Assembly (NCBI RefSeq): GCF_030063145.1
Contig: NZ_JASISM010000003.1
Location: 1-64,000, forward strand
Reading direction: 5' to 3'
DNA: 64,000 bases
Source of the DNA: Cryobacterium sp. PH31-L1
GTDB lineage: Bacteria > Actinomycetota > Actinomycetes > Actinomycetales > Microbacteriaceae
The notes beneath the pieces are model-generated. The model was not told the DNA's origin, did not search any database, and worked only from the letters and a program-made list of their open reading frames with translations. Positions 43,683 to 52,194 of this stretch are shown here, piece by piece. The translations under genes were made by a program, and so were the position numbers. How positions within the stretch are numbered: the first letter of the stretch is position 1; each line of letters opens with the position of its first letter.

Positions 43683-44537
43683 ATGACTCTCAAGAACAAC
43701 ACCCGTGACTTCGACCCCGAGATCGTCACCGATTTTCGAGAGAAGATGAGCTACGGGGCGTACCTCAACCTACCGACCCTGTTCGACTCCCAGAAGCCGG
43801 TCAGCGTACCGGAACACCACGATGAGCTGCTCTTCATCATTCAGCACCAGACCACCGAGCTCTGGCTCAAGCTCGTGCTGCACGAACTGCAGGCTGCCAT
43901 CGAGGCGCTCCGGCAGGACCAGCTCGCACCGGCTCTCAAGGGCATCGCCCGGGTCAAGCACATTCAGCGCACCCTGACGGAGCAGTGGTCGGTACTCGCG
44001 ACCCTCACGCCCACCGAATACGCCCAGTTTCGGCATTTTCTCGGAAACTCCAGCGGCTTTCAGTCATACCAGTATCGCGCGGTCGAGTTCGCGCTCGGTA
44101 ACAAGAACCGTCGCATGCTGTCCGTCTTCGAAGCGGATGCCCCGGCCCACGCCCTGCTCACCACCACGTTCGAAGCGCCCAGCCTCTACGACGAGTTTCT
44201 GCACTACCTTCTCCGGGCCGGCTACGACATTCCCGCCGCTGTGCTCGAGCGCGACGTCACCGAGGCGTGGACCTACCACCCCGAACTCGTGCATACCTTT
44301 AGAGGAATATACGAGAACGCCTCTGAGCACTGGGCTGCCTACGAGGCCTGCGAAGAACTCGTCGACCTCGAGGACAACTTTCAGCTCTGGCGCTTTCGCC
44401 ACCTCAAGACGGTGCAACGCATCATCGGAATGAAGCACGGCACCGGCGGATCCAGTGGAGCGGCCTTTCTGCAGAAGGCCCTCGAACTCACCTTCTTTCC
44501 CGAGTTGTTCGCGGTGCGCACGGAGATCGGCGCGTGA
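43683..44537 (+). CDS. kynA: Tryptophan 2,3-dioxygenase
   Basis: KynA opens the indole ring of L-tryptophan with O2 to give N-formylkynurenine, using heme. The 284-residue protein has the family blocks MSYGAYLNLPTL, FIIQHQTTELWLKLVLHEL, SSGFQSYQYRAVEF, NFQLWRFRHLKTVQRIIG (containing the proximal heme histidine) and KHGTGGSSGAAFL. Length and order are those of bacterial TDOs. It is the first gene of kynA-amidohydrolase-kynU; its stop codon overlaps the next start (GTGA). The ATG is preceded by only a weak ribosome binding site. Confidence 0.95.
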   Translation: MTLKNNTRDFDPEIVTDFREKMSYGAYLNLPTLFDSQKPVSVPEHHDELLFIIQHQTTELWLKLVLHELQAAIEALRQDQLAPALKGIARVKHIQRTLTEQWSVLATLTPTEYAQFRHFLGNSSGFQSYQYRAVEFALGNKNRRMLSVFEADAPAHALLTTTFEAPSLYDEFLHYLLRAGYDIPAAVLERDVTEAWTYHPELVHTFRGIYENASEHWAAYEACEELVDLEDNFQLWRFRHLKTVQRIIGMKHGTGGSSGAAFLQKALELTFFPELFAVRTEIGA

Positions 44538-45433
44538 CCACTCACTTTCTGGTCGGCCGAGGCACGGTACTGCCGGGCTTCCTCGACGCGCACCTGCACC
44601 TCGCCATTATCGACGGGACAGTTCTGCCGAGCGGCGGAATCGCCCGGGCCATCGACCTCGGCGGCTGGCTGCCCGACGGCCTCCGCACGTCTATGCCCGA
44701 TCTGGCATACGCACACCAGTTCATCACGGCTCCCGGCGGCTACCCCAGCCGGGCCAGCTGGGCCGAGCCCGCCTGGAGCTGCGCGGTCGCCTCCACCGCG
44801 GATGCCGCCACCGCCGTCGACCTGCAGGCCGCGGCTGGGGCATCCGTTTTGAAAATCACCCTCAACTCGGTCGCCGGCCCGGTCTTCGGCGTCGAGGTCT
44901 TGGCCGCGCTCGTCGGGCGGGCACACGAACGTTCGCTGCCGGTCGTGGCGCACGCGGAGGGTGCCGGGCAGGCCGATCGCGCGTTTACGGCTGGAGTGGA
45001 CGCGTTCGCGCACACCCCGTTTTCGGAGCGACTCGCCGATGATCTCGTGACCGCGATGGCCGCCCGCATGACCTGGATCAGCACCCTGGACGTTCACGGC
45101 TGGGGTCGCCCCACTGCCGCGTTCGAGATTGCCAGCGACAATCTGCGTCGGTTCCACGCGGCCGGCGGGCGGGTGTTGTACGGCACCGATCTAGGCAACG
45201 GGCCGCTGCCGCTCGGGTTGAACGCGGGTGAGATCGCGGCACTGCTCGAGGCTGGGCTGACTCCCGGCGAGGTCCTGACCGCCCTCTGCTCGCCGGCACC
45301 GCTCGGCCTGACCCTCTCCGATAGCCGGGTGACCTTCATTCCGGGCGAACGGCCGCGCGATCCCCTGGACTTCACCGACTGGCTCTGCACCGCCCGCGCC
45401 CTCACCCGCCCCGAACTCGAGGTTCTCGCATGA
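44534..45433 (+). CDS. Amidohydrolase family protein in the kynurenine operon
   Basis: This 299-residue protein has a metal-dependent amidohydrolase core: His20-x-His22 (GFLDAHLHLA) at the first strand, later VVAHAEG and FAHTPF histidines, and a catalytic-type Asp in YGTDLG. The chain begins almost at the first metal motif, so the N-terminal part of the usual beta-sandwich domain is missing. It overlaps kynA at its start (GTGA) and kynU at its end (ATGA). The step between those two enzymes is hydrolysis of N-formylkynurenine, normally done by the unrelated KynB, which is absent here. I infer that this protein is the formamidase; direct evidence for this activity is lacking. Confidence 0.8.
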   Translation: MTTHFLVGRGTVLPGFLDAHLHLAIIDGTVLPSGGIARAIDLGGWLPDGLRTSMPDLAYAHQFITAPGGYPSRASWAEPAWSCAVASTADAATAVDLQAAAGASVLKITLNSVAGPVFGVEVLAALVGRAHERSLPVVAHAEGAGQADRAFTAGVDAFAHTPFSERLADDLVTAMAARMTWISTLDVHGWGRPTAAFEIASDNLRRFHAAGGRVLYGTDLGNGPLPLGLNAGEIAALLEAGLTPGEVLTALCSPAPLGLTLSDSRVTFIPGERPRDPLDFTDWLCTARALTRPELEVLA

Positions 45434-46722
45434 CTCCCAGCTTCACCAGCTCAACCGGCCGGGGCGCCCACCTCGCCTTCGCGCGCCGGATGGACCGCAT
45501 CGATGGCCTCGCGCACTACCGCGCCCGGTTTCTCGGCACCGACGCTGACCCCGCGACGGCCAACCCGCGCGCCTACCTCGACGGCAATTCGCTCGGCCGC
45601 CCACTGCGGGCCAGCGCCGAACGCATCGCCGACTTTCTCGTCAAGGACTGGGGCACCCGGCTCATTCGCGGCTGGGACGAGCAGTGGATGGAGCTGCCCC
45701 TGCAGATTGGCGACGACCTCGGCCGCACCTGCCTCGGTGCCGCGGCCGGCCAGGTCTTCGTCGGCGACTCCACCACCGTGCTGCTCTACAAACTGGCCCG
45801 CGCCGCCGTGGATTCGCGGCCGCGCCGCACCGAGATTGTGGTCGACAGCGACAACTTTCCCACCGATCGGTACATTCTGGAGGGCATTGCGCGCGAGCGC
45901 GGCCTGACCCTGCGCTGGATCGAATCCGATACCGAGGGCGGAGTGACCGCCGATCAGGTGCGCAGCGTGGTCGGCCCGCAAACCTCGCTCGTGCTCCTCA
46001 GCCACGTGGCCTACCGTTCCGGCTACCTCGCCGACATGCAGGCCATCACCGCCGTCGCCCACGAACACGACGCCCTCGTGCTCTGGGACCTCAGCCACTC
46101 CGTCGGGTCGGTTCCGGTCGAGCTGGATGCCTGCGATGTCGACCTCGCGGTCGGCTGCTCCTACAAATACCTGAGCGGCGGGCCGGGCGCGCCGGCGTTC
46201 GGCTATGTGAAGAGTGATCTGCAGGACGTGCTGACCCAGCCGATCCAGGGCTGGATGGGTGCGCAGGCCATCTTCGAGATGGGGCCAGGATATGTGCCGG
46301 CCACCGGCATCCGTCGGTTTATGAGCGGCACTCCCGCAGTCGTGGGCATGCTCGCCATGCAGAACACGATCGCCATGCTCGATGAGGCCACGATCGGGTC
46401 GGTGCGCGCCAAATCGGTCGCGCTGACCGAGTTCGCCATCACCCTCGTCGATGAGTGGCTGGCCCCGATGGGCGTCACCGTGGCCTCGCCACGCGAGCAG
46501 ACGCATCGCGGCGGTCACGTGACCATCAACCATCCGCTCATGCGCCAGGTCACAAAAATTCTGTGGGACAACGATGTCATTCCCGATTTTCGCAGCCCCA
46601 ACGGCCTGCGACTCGGCCTCGCGCCGCTCAGCACCAGCTTCGTCGAAACCTACGACGGAGTGGCCGCCGTGCGCGACGTGCTGCGCGGCATCCTGCTCGG
46701 CCAGAAGGGCATCTCGGAGTGA
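45430..46722 (+). CDS. kynU: Kynureninase
   Basis: KynU splits kynurenine into anthranilate and alanine with PLP. The 430-residue fold-type I enzyme shows FLGTDADPATANPRAYLDGNSLGR near the N-terminus (read as the blocks YLDGNSLG), DSDNFPTDRYI, VLLSHVAYRSG, ALVLWDLSHSVGS with the PLP aspartate, and Lys246 in GCSYKYLSGGPG. It overlaps the amidohydrolase gene (ATGA). Anthranilate could feed tryptophan re-synthesis or be degraded; no NAD-pathway genes are next to it. The promoter of purS lies 31 bp beyond its stop codon. Confidence 0.95.
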   Translation: MTPSFTSSTGRGAHLAFARRMDRIDGLAHYRARFLGTDADPATANPRAYLDGNSLGRPLRASAERIADFLVKDWGTRLIRGWDEQWMELPLQIGDDLGRTCLGAAAGQVFVGDSTTVLLYKLARAAVDSRPRRTEIVVDSDNFPTDRYILEGIARERGLTLRWIESDTEGGVTADQVRSVVGPQTSLVLLSHVAYRSGYLADMQAITAVAHEHDALVLWDLSHSVGSVPVELDACDVDLAVGCSYKYLSGGPGAPAFGYVKSDLQDVLTQPIQGWMGAQAIFEMGPGYVPATGIRRFMSGTPAVVGMLAMQNTIAMLDEATIGSVRAKSVALTEFAITLVDEWLAPMGVTVASPREQTHRGGHVTINHPLMRQVTKILWDNDVIPDFRSPNGLRLGLAPLSTSFVETYDGVAAVRDVLRGILLGQKGISE

Positions 46723-46752
46723 CACGCGCCGAGCCGCCCGAGTCGCGGCCTG

Positions 46753-46758
46753 TAGAAT
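46753..46758 (+). promoter_or_regulatory. -10 element (TAGAAT) for purS-purQ
   Basis: TAGAAT lies in the gap after kynU and would start a transcript with a leader of about 45 nt before GTG 46809. The matching -35 region is poor. Confidence 0.35.
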
Positions 46759-46808
46759 TACAGAGATTTGCCACGACTATTAGCCCCAGACTGTATGCGG
46801 AGTGCCCA

Positions 46809-47093
46809 GTGCCAACGATCGTCGTCGAAGTAATGCCCAAGGCTGAGTTGCTTGACCCCCAGGGCAAGGCCGTCGCCGGCGCCCTCGGTCGCCTCGGTCA
46901 GACCCAGTCAGCGCTGGCCAATGTCACCGGCGTGCGCGTCGGCAAGCGCTTCGAGATTTCCATTGACGGCGAAGCGGATGCCGCTACCCTCGCGGCTGTG
47001 CGCGAGCTTGCCGACACCGTGCTGTCGAACTCTGTGATCGAGGATGTCGTCGGCATCCACGTGCAGAACGCGCCCTCGGCAGCGGTCGTCTGA
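46809..47093 (+). CDS. purS: Phosphoribosylformylglycinamidine synthase subunit PurS
   Basis: PurS is the small structural subunit that links PurQ and PurL in the PurSQL complex. The 94 residues follow the family pattern: [21 protein letters not shown], then [12 protein letters not shown] and [17 protein letters not shown] 46809 has GGAG 7 nt upstream. The stop overlaps the purQ start (TGATG), so the two are coupled. The partner purL is about 15 kb away in this window. Confidence 0.93.
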   Translation: MPTIVVEVMPKAELLDPQGKAVAGALGRLGQTQSALANVTGVRVGKRFEISIDGEADAATLAAVRELADTVLSNSVIEDVVGIHVQNAPSAAVV

Positions 47094-47791
47094 TGCGCAT
47101 CGGCGTCGTCACCTTTCCCGGCTCGCTCGATGATCGTGACGCTGCGCGCGCGATCCGCCTGGCCGGCGCCGACGCGGTAGCCCTCTGGCACGGCGACCAC
47201 GACCTGCACGGGGTCGACGCCCTGGTGCTGCCGGGCGGTTTCAGCTACGGCGATTACCTACGCGCCGGCGCCATCGCAAGCCTCTCGCCGATCATGACCG
47301 AGGTCATCGACGCGGCGAACAAGGGCATGCCCGTGCTCGGCATCTGCAACGGATTCCAGATGCTCACCGAGGCCCACCTGCTCGACGGTGGACTCATTCG
47401 CAACGACAAGGGCCGCTTCATCTGCCGCGACCAGGGGCTGCGCATCGAGAACAACGCGAGCGACTGGACAGCCGGATTTTCGGCCAACGCCGAGATCGTC
47501 ATCCCGCTGAAGAACGGCGAAGGTTCGTTCATGGCCAGCGCCGAGACCCTCACTGCCCTTGAGGGTGAGGGCCGCATCGTGGCCCGTTATATCGGCGGCA
47601 ACCCGAACGGCTCGCTGAACGACATCGCCGGCGTCACCAACGCCCGCGGCAACGTCGTCGGACTCATGCCGCACCCCGAGCACGCCGTCGAGGCCGGTTT
47701 CGGCCCCGACACCGACACCGCCATGGCGAGCGGCGTCGACGGGCTCGTTTTCTTCACCTCGGTCATCACCCAGGCGCTCATCGCCCGGTAA
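47093..47791 (+). CDS. purQ: Phosphoribosylformylglycinamidine synthase subunit PurQ
   Basis: PurQ is the glutaminase that supplies ammonia to PurL for FGAM formation. The class I amidotransferase triad is visible: the nucleophilic Cys in GICNGFQM and the His/Glu pair in MPHPEHAVE. Other blocks are [16 protein letters not shown] and [15 protein letters not shown]. The 232-residue length is normal. It overlaps purS by one base, and its last 14 bp overlap the end of the convergent sigma factor gene. Confidence 0.95.
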   Translation: MRIGVVTFPGSLDDRDAARAIRLAGADAVALWHGDHDLHGVDALVLPGGFSYGDYLRAGAIASLSPIMTEVIDAANKGMPVLGICNGFQMLTEAHLLDGGLIRNDKGRFICRDQGLRIENNASDWTAGFSANAEIVIPLKNGEGSFMASAETLTALEGEGRIVARYIGGNPNGSLNDIAGVTNARGNVVGLMPHPEHAVEAGFGPDTDTAMASGVDGLVFFTSVITQALIAR

Positions 47792-49046
47792 CCGTTTCCC
47801 CGTAGCGGCGTGCCAGCAGCCGCCGCTGCGCTTCACTCTTGGTCAGGGTGCACGCTCGCTTCGCGGCAGCGGATGCGTCGCCCGACCGTCCCAGGCGCCG
47901 CAACAGTTCCGCGCGGCTCGCGTGCCACCAGAAGTACTCCTCGAGGCCTTCGAGCGCCTCGACCTCGGCGAGGGCAACTGCCGGCTCCCCGCTCTCCGCG
48001 ACTGCCGCGGCCCGGTTGAGCAGTACCACCGGGCTCGGGTCCAGCAGCACGAGCACGTCGTACCAGGCGACGACGGCGCGCCAGTCGGTGGCGGCGGCAT
48101 CCGCTGCGATGGCGTGGCAGGCCGCGATAGCGGCGACCACCGCGAACCGCTCCGGCACGACGCTGCTGAGGCGAATCGCCTCGGCAGCCCGCGATACGCC
48201 CTCGGCGGCGAGCGCTCGGTCCCAGCGCGAGCGATCCTGGTCGCCGAGCAGCACGATGTCACCGGCATCGTCGAAGCGGGCCTCGCGGCGAGAATGCTGC
48301 AGCAGCATCGCGGCCAGCAACCCCTCGAGCACGGCCTCGCCCGGCAGTAGCGCCACGAGCAGGCGGCCCAGCCGAATGGCCTCCTCACAGGGCTGGCGCC
48401 GCTCGTGCAGCCCATTCGAGCGCGAGGCGTACCCCTCGGTGAACAGGAGGAAAACCGTCGTGGCGACCGCGCGCATCCGCTCGGGCAGGTCGGCCGTGTC
48501 GGGCACCCGGTAGCGGATGCCGGCAGCCGCGATCTTGCCGCGGGCCCGGGTGAGACGTTTGGCCATGGTCGGCTCGGGAATGAGCAGCAGCCCGGCGACC
48601 TCGGCGACGGTGAGGCCACAGAGCACGCGCAGGCTCAGCGCAACCTGCGCCTCCGCGGCGAGAGCGGGGTGGCAGCAGGTGAAGATGAGGCGCAATTGGT
48701 CGTCGCGCAGCACGCCGATCGGAAAGTCGTCGGGGGCTCGTTGCAGTGCCAGCGTGATCGCCTCCCTCTCCTTGCCGGGCCGGATAGCCTCCCGTCGCAG
48801 CTCGTCGATGGCCCGCCGTTTCGCGGCAACGATCAGCCAGGCGCGCGGGTTAGGCGGCAGGCCGGTACGCGGCCAGGTGCGCAGGGCGATGATCGATGCC
48901 TCCTGCACGGCGTCTTCGGCGAGATCCAGGTTGCCGGTGAGCCGGGTGAGCGAAGCGAGCACCTGACGCCGCTCACGCCGCAGCACCTCGGCGAGCACTG
49001 TCGGCTCACCGAGGTGTAGGACGGGTGCGTTCCCGACGTCGCTCAC
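47778..49046 (-). CDS. ECF sigma factor, ECF42 type
   Basis: The 422-residue protein has sigma region 2 (about 20-90; [18 protein letters not shown], then [16 protein letters not shown]), region 4 (about 120-180; [34 protein letters not shown]), and a long C-terminal extension of about 230 residues with TPR-like helices. That layout is the ECF42 group, which has no anti-sigma factor and pairs with a DGPF (YCII) protein; the C-terminal extension is the regulatory part. The gene follows its DGPF partner by 1 nt. GTG 49046 is used. Its end overlaps purQ convergently by 14 bp. The target genes are not evident here. Confidence 0.88.
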   Translation of the reverse strand: MSDVGNAPVLHLGEPTVLAEVLRRERRQVLASLTRLTGNLDLAEDAVQEASIIALRTWPRTGLPPNPRAWLIVAAKRRAIDELRREAIRPGKEREAITLALQRAPDDFPIGVLRDDQLRLIFTCCHPALAAEAQVALSLRVLCGLTVAEVAGLLLIPEPTMAKRLTRARGKIAAAGIRYRVPDTADLPERMRAVATTVFLLFTEGYASRSNGLHERRQPCEEAIRLGRLLVALLPGEAVLEGLLAAMLLQHSRREARFDDAGDIVLLGDQDRSRWDRALAAEGVSRAAEAIRLSSVVPERFAVVAAIAACHAIAADAAATDWRAVVAWYDVLVLLDPSPVVLLNRAAAVAESGEPAVALAEVEALEGLEEYFWWHASRAELLRRLGRSGDASAAAKRACTLTKSEAQRRLLARRYGETVTGR

Positions 49047-49047
49047 G

Positions 49048-49458
49048 TCAGGTGGTGACCGACGATGCTCGGGCCTCCGCCCGGCGTGCTTCGACGCTGT
49101 CGGGGGTCGGCGCTTCCATCAGCAGTACCGGACGAACCTCGACGGCTCCGTTCCACGCGGCCGGAATCATGGAGGCGACCTTGATCGCCTCGTCGAGGTC
49201 GGCGCACTCGAGCAGGTAGAAGCCGGTGAGGGCCTCCTTGGTCTCGGCGTAGGGGCCGTCGCTGAGTACGACATCACCGCCCTTACCGCCGGTGACCCGT
49301 ACCGTCGTGGCGGTGTTCGTCTGGTACAGAACAGCGCCACCGCGGATGACGTTCACGGCAGCCTGGCCGAATTCACCGTAGGCGGCCATTTCGTCGGAGT
49401 ATTCGGGACGGCTCCAGTCGACGTCGGGCGAATAGATGAGTGCGACATAGTTGGGCAT
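49048..49458 (-). CDS. DGPF/YCII-related protein, ECF42 partner
   Basis: A 136-residue protein of the YCII/DGPF family: it starts MPNYVALIYSPDVDW, carries the name-giving motif DGPYAETKE, followed by GFYLLECADLDEAIKVASMIP, and ends VEVRPVLLM. DGPF proteins are co-encoded with ECF42 sigma factors and are thought to be their targets or modulators. ATG 49458 has AAGGAGC 7 nt upstream; a longer frame to 49506 has no such support. It lies directly before the sigma gene and is transcribed with it. Confidence 0.88.
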   Translation of the reverse strand: MPNYVALIYSPDVDWSRPEYSDEMAAYGEFGQAAVNVIRGGAVLYQTNTATTVRVTGGKGGDVVLSDGPYAETKEALTGFYLLECADLDEAIKVASMIPAAWNGAVEVRPVLLMEAPTPDSVEARRAEARASSVTT

Positions 49459-49577
49459 GATTGCTCCTTCACGGGTGTTCGTGTGGATCCCATCGGATGA
49501 TGACATCTACCTTAGAAACGAACAGCCCCCGTTGGATAGGACAGCGCGACCTGAATTTTCTTCTCCAATGCAAGAAA

Positions 49578-49624
49578 TGGCCCCGCTGGTCATGGGCGGC
49601 AGACACCCGTGACCCGCGGGGCCA
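49578..49624 (-). terminator. Terminator after the MFS exporter gene
   Basis: tggccccgc (49578-49586) pairs with gcggggcca (49616-49624), and the inner segments ggtca and tgacc extend the stem, with mismatches between them. It lies 9 bp beyond the MFS stop codon, with a T-rich segment (atttctt) after it on the minus strand. Confidence 0.75.
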
Positions 49625-49633
49625 CTGTTTAGA

Positions 49634-51280
49634 TCAGTTCATCGTTGGTCGAGCGGATGCCACCGCTTCAGTTTCGTCGTCGACGCCGGCCGAGCTTTCC
49701 AGACGAACGTAGGTGGCACCATCCGTTTCGAGGGTTTCGGGCAGGATGTCACGCTCGATCGTGGTGGCGAGCGGCTTCTCGGTCACGAAGCAGAGCAGGA
49801 TGACGGCCACGACGACCAGCGGCACCATGTAGAGGAACACCGGGGTGAGCGCGTCGTTGTAGCCGCTGATAATGATCTGGCGGGCAGCATCGGGAAGGTC
49901 GCGCACCATGGCCGGGGTGAAGGAGTTGGCCGCACCGGCGCCGCCGGCGGGAAGGCGCTCGGTGAGTAGTTCGGTCAGGCGGGCGGCGAACAGGCTGCCG
50001 ACCACTGCTGACCCGATGGAGGCACCGATCTGGCGGAAGTAGTTGTTCGAGGCGGTCGCCGTTCCGACCTGGGAGTTCGGGAAGGAGTTCTGCACGATCA
50101 GGATGAGGATCTGCATGCTCAGGCCGAGCCCGAGGCCCATGACGGCGAGGTAGCTGCACAGGATCCAGATCGGCAGCGTCGGGGTCATGGTCGAGAGCAG
50201 CACCAGGGCGACTCCGACGATGACCGTGCCCAGGATCGGCATCCACTTGTAGCGGCCGAATTTGCTGACCAACCAACCGGAGCCGATCGAGCTGATCAGC
50301 AGCGCGGCCATCATCGGAATCATCAGGAACCCGGCCTCGGTGGCGTTCGCGCCGGTCACCATCTGCAGGTAGGTGGGCAGGTAGGCGAGTGCGCCGAACA
50401 TCGCGATGCCGGTGATCAGGCCGGCGACGGTGGTGAGGTTGAAGTTGCGGTCCTTGAACAGGTGCAGCGGCATGATCGGCTCGGCGGCGCGGCGCTCGAC
50501 CATGACGAAGGCCACGGCGGCGACGACGGTCGCTGCGATGAGCGAGAGGATCAGCAGGGAATCCCAATCGTAGGTCGTGCCTCCCCAGGTGGTGGTGAGC
50601 ACGAGCCCGGTCGAGGCCAGGGCGAGCAGGCCCATCCCGGCGACGTCAAGCTTCGGCTTGGCGTGGTCTTTTGTCGGCAACCGCAGGAAGAAGATGGCGG
50701 TCACGATAGCGAGGGCTCCGAGGGGAATGTTCATCCAGAACGCCCAGCGCCAGCCGATGCCCTCGGTGAACCAGCCCCCGAGCAGCGGGCCGGCTACGGA
50801 GGACAGCGCGAACACGCCGCCCATGACGCCCATGTACTTGCCGCGCTCGCGGGCCGGCACGACGTCGGCGATGATCGCCTGGGAGAGGATCATCAGCCCG
50901 CCGCCACCGAGGCCCTGCACGGCACGCCCGATGATGAGCCAGGTCATGTCGGGGGCCAGCCCACCCACGATTGAGCCGAGAATGAAGATGCTGATGGCGC
51001 CGATGAACAGGCCCTTACGGCCGATCAGGTCGCCGAGCTTGCCGTAGACCGGCAGCATGATGGTCGACGCGAGAATGTACGCGGTCGTCACCCAGAGCAT
51101 GTGGTCGACGCCGTTGAGCTCGCCGACGATGGTCGGCAGCGCGGTGCTGAAGATGGTCTGGTCGAGCGAGGCGAGCAGCATGGTGACCATGAGCCCGGCG
51201 AAGACCAGCAGAATGTGACGCTTGCCGGGGTTGGCGGCGGCCTCGGCCGCCTCCGGCTGCGGGGTGAGTGTGGTGGTCAT
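49634..51280 (-). CDS. MFS transporter, DHA2 (EmrB/QacA) family
   Basis: A 548-residue protein with about 14 membrane helices, the number typical of DHA2 drug:proton antiporters. The family motifs LDQTIFSTALPTIVGEL in helix 1, GKLGDLIGRKGLF (motif A) after helix 2, and SVAGPLLGGWFTEGIGWRW (motif C region) in helix 5 are present. The last 45 residues are a charged cytoplasmic tail. Its ATG overlaps the stop of the TetR gene (ATGA), so regulator and exporter form one transcript. The substrates are unknown but likely hydrophobic toxins. Confidence 0.9.
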   Translation of the reverse strand: MTTTLTPQPEAAEAAANPGKRHILLVFAGLMVTMLLASLDQTIFSTALPTIVGELNGVDHMLWVTTAYILASTIMLPVYGKLGDLIGRKGLFIGAISIFILGSIVGGLAPDMTWLIIGRAVQGLGGGGLMILSQAIIADVVPARERGKYMGVMGGVFALSSVAGPLLGGWFTEGIGWRWAFWMNIPLGALAIVTAIFFLRLPTKDHAKPKLDVAGMGLLALASTGLVLTTTWGGTTYDWDSLLILSLIAATVVAAVAFVMVERRAAEPIMPLHLFKDRNFNLTTVAGLITGIAMFGALAYLPTYLQMVTGANATEAGFLMIPMMAALLISSIGSGWLVSKFGRYKWMPILGTVIVGVALVLLSTMTPTLPIWILCSYLAVMGLGLGLSMQILILIVQNSFPNSQVGTATASNNYFRQIGASIGSAVVGSLFAARLTELLTERLPAGGAGAANSFTPAMVRDLPDAARQIIISGYNDALTPVFLYMVPLVVVAVILLCFVTEKPLATTIERDILPETLETDGATYVRLESSAGVDDETEAVASARPTMN

Positions 51281-51921
51281 GAAAGTTTTACGGATACCTC
51301 TCTGGCGAGTGAAATTGCTCGTGATTCAAGTTGTTCGGCCGCACCCTCAGCGTTGGTCGGGCGCATTTCGGCCCATTCCTTGACGGCCACGCGCACCGCG
51401 CCGCCGCACAGGGCCAGCACCAGGTCAGCGGATGCCGCCTGTTCGGCCGGCGAGTCGCCCGCGAACCGCGCGTCCCGTGCCACGAGGGCCGTGACCGCGC
51501 TGGCGACTTCGGTGGTCAGTTGGGTGAATTGGGCAAGCTGGGTCGTGAGTAGCTGCGGGTGCCGACGCAAAATCTCGAGCCGGTCTTCCCTCATCGTCGG
51601 TCGGGTCGACGGCGGGCCGATGACGGTCAGCAGCAGGTGAATCACGGTATCGAGCAGACCCTGTTCGGCCACGCGGTCACAATGCTCGACCAGCTCGTTC
51701 TCGGCGATTTCGACCTGGCGCAGACCGAGGATGGCGGCATCCTTGCTCTCGAAGTAGTTGAAGAAAGTGCGCGGCGACACATTGGCGAGCTCACTGATCG
51801 CGTCGACCGTAGTGTGCTCCAGGCCATCGCGCAGCACGAGGGTGACCGCGGCGTCTTCGAGCCGCAGGCGCGTATCGAGACGCTTGCGGTCACGAAGGCC
51901 GAGGTTCGGTTCAGTTATCAC
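51277..51921 (-). CDS. TetR family regulator of the MFS exporter
   Basis: The 214-residue protein has a TetR helix-turn-helix near its start (LRLEDAAVTLVLRDGLEHT, DAISELANVSPRTFFNYFESKDAA) and a C-terminal ligand domain of the MftR-like type. It overlaps the MFS gene by 4 bp, so it should repress its own operon. GTG 51921 (VITEPNLGLRDRKR) is chosen because the helix-turn-helix begins soon after and the inverted repeat at 51933-51957 lies just upstream; the frame further up runs through it. The inducer is unknown. Confidence 0.87.
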   Translation of the reverse strand: MITEPNLGLRDRKRLDTRLRLEDAAVTLVLRDGLEHTTVDAISELANVSPRTFFNYFESKDAAILGLRQVEIAENELVEHCDRVAEQGLLDTVIHLLLTVIGPPSTRPTMREDRLEILRRHPQLLTTQLAQFTQLTTEVASAVTALVARDARFAGDSPAEQAASADLVLALCGGAVRVAVKEWAEMRPTNAEGAAEQLESRAISLAREVSVKLS

Positions 51922-51932
51922 GGGGACAATTC

Positions 51933-51957
51933 TTGCGCACAGTGCGTTTTTGCGCAA
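51933..51957. promoter_or_regulatory. Inverted repeat before tetR-MFS, candidate operator
   Basis: TTGCGCA (51933-51939) and TGCGCAA (51951-51957) are perfect 7-bp inverted repeats. On the minus strand they span a TTGCGC -35-like hexamer and an AAGAAT -10-like hexamer about 17 bp apart, directly before GTG 51921; a bound TetR dimer would block transcription. Confidence 0.55.
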
Positions 51958-52090
51958 CTGCAAGTTTACAGTGATGCATGTTTCGCGGTGAATGCTCAGG
52001 TGCTTGTTCAGGTGCGGCTGCAACGCCCTTGCCCCGCCATCACTGGAAAGTATCATCGGCCCGCCCGGCGGCACGATCTAGCCGTCGCAC

Positions 52091-52163
52091 TCGGTCACCG
52101 CCCCAGTTGCCGGAGAGCGCGCCACCTATGGCTGGCGCGGTGCCCGACAACTGGCGCGGCGAC
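52091..52163. repeat. 73-bp intergenic repeat, copy 1
   Basis: This stretch aligns without gaps to 61679-61751, matching at 58 of 73 positions by my count. The ends (TCGGTCACCG and GGCGCGGCGAC) are identical, and the centre holds an inverted repeat (cgcgcca with tggcgcg). It lies in the 273-bp gap beyond the alcohol dehydrogenase stop codon and upstream of the TetR-MFS promoter. I see no gene in this gap. Confidence 0.75.
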
Positions 52164-52194
52164 GCGGCACTCGCGGCTCAGGCGACTAGTTGGG

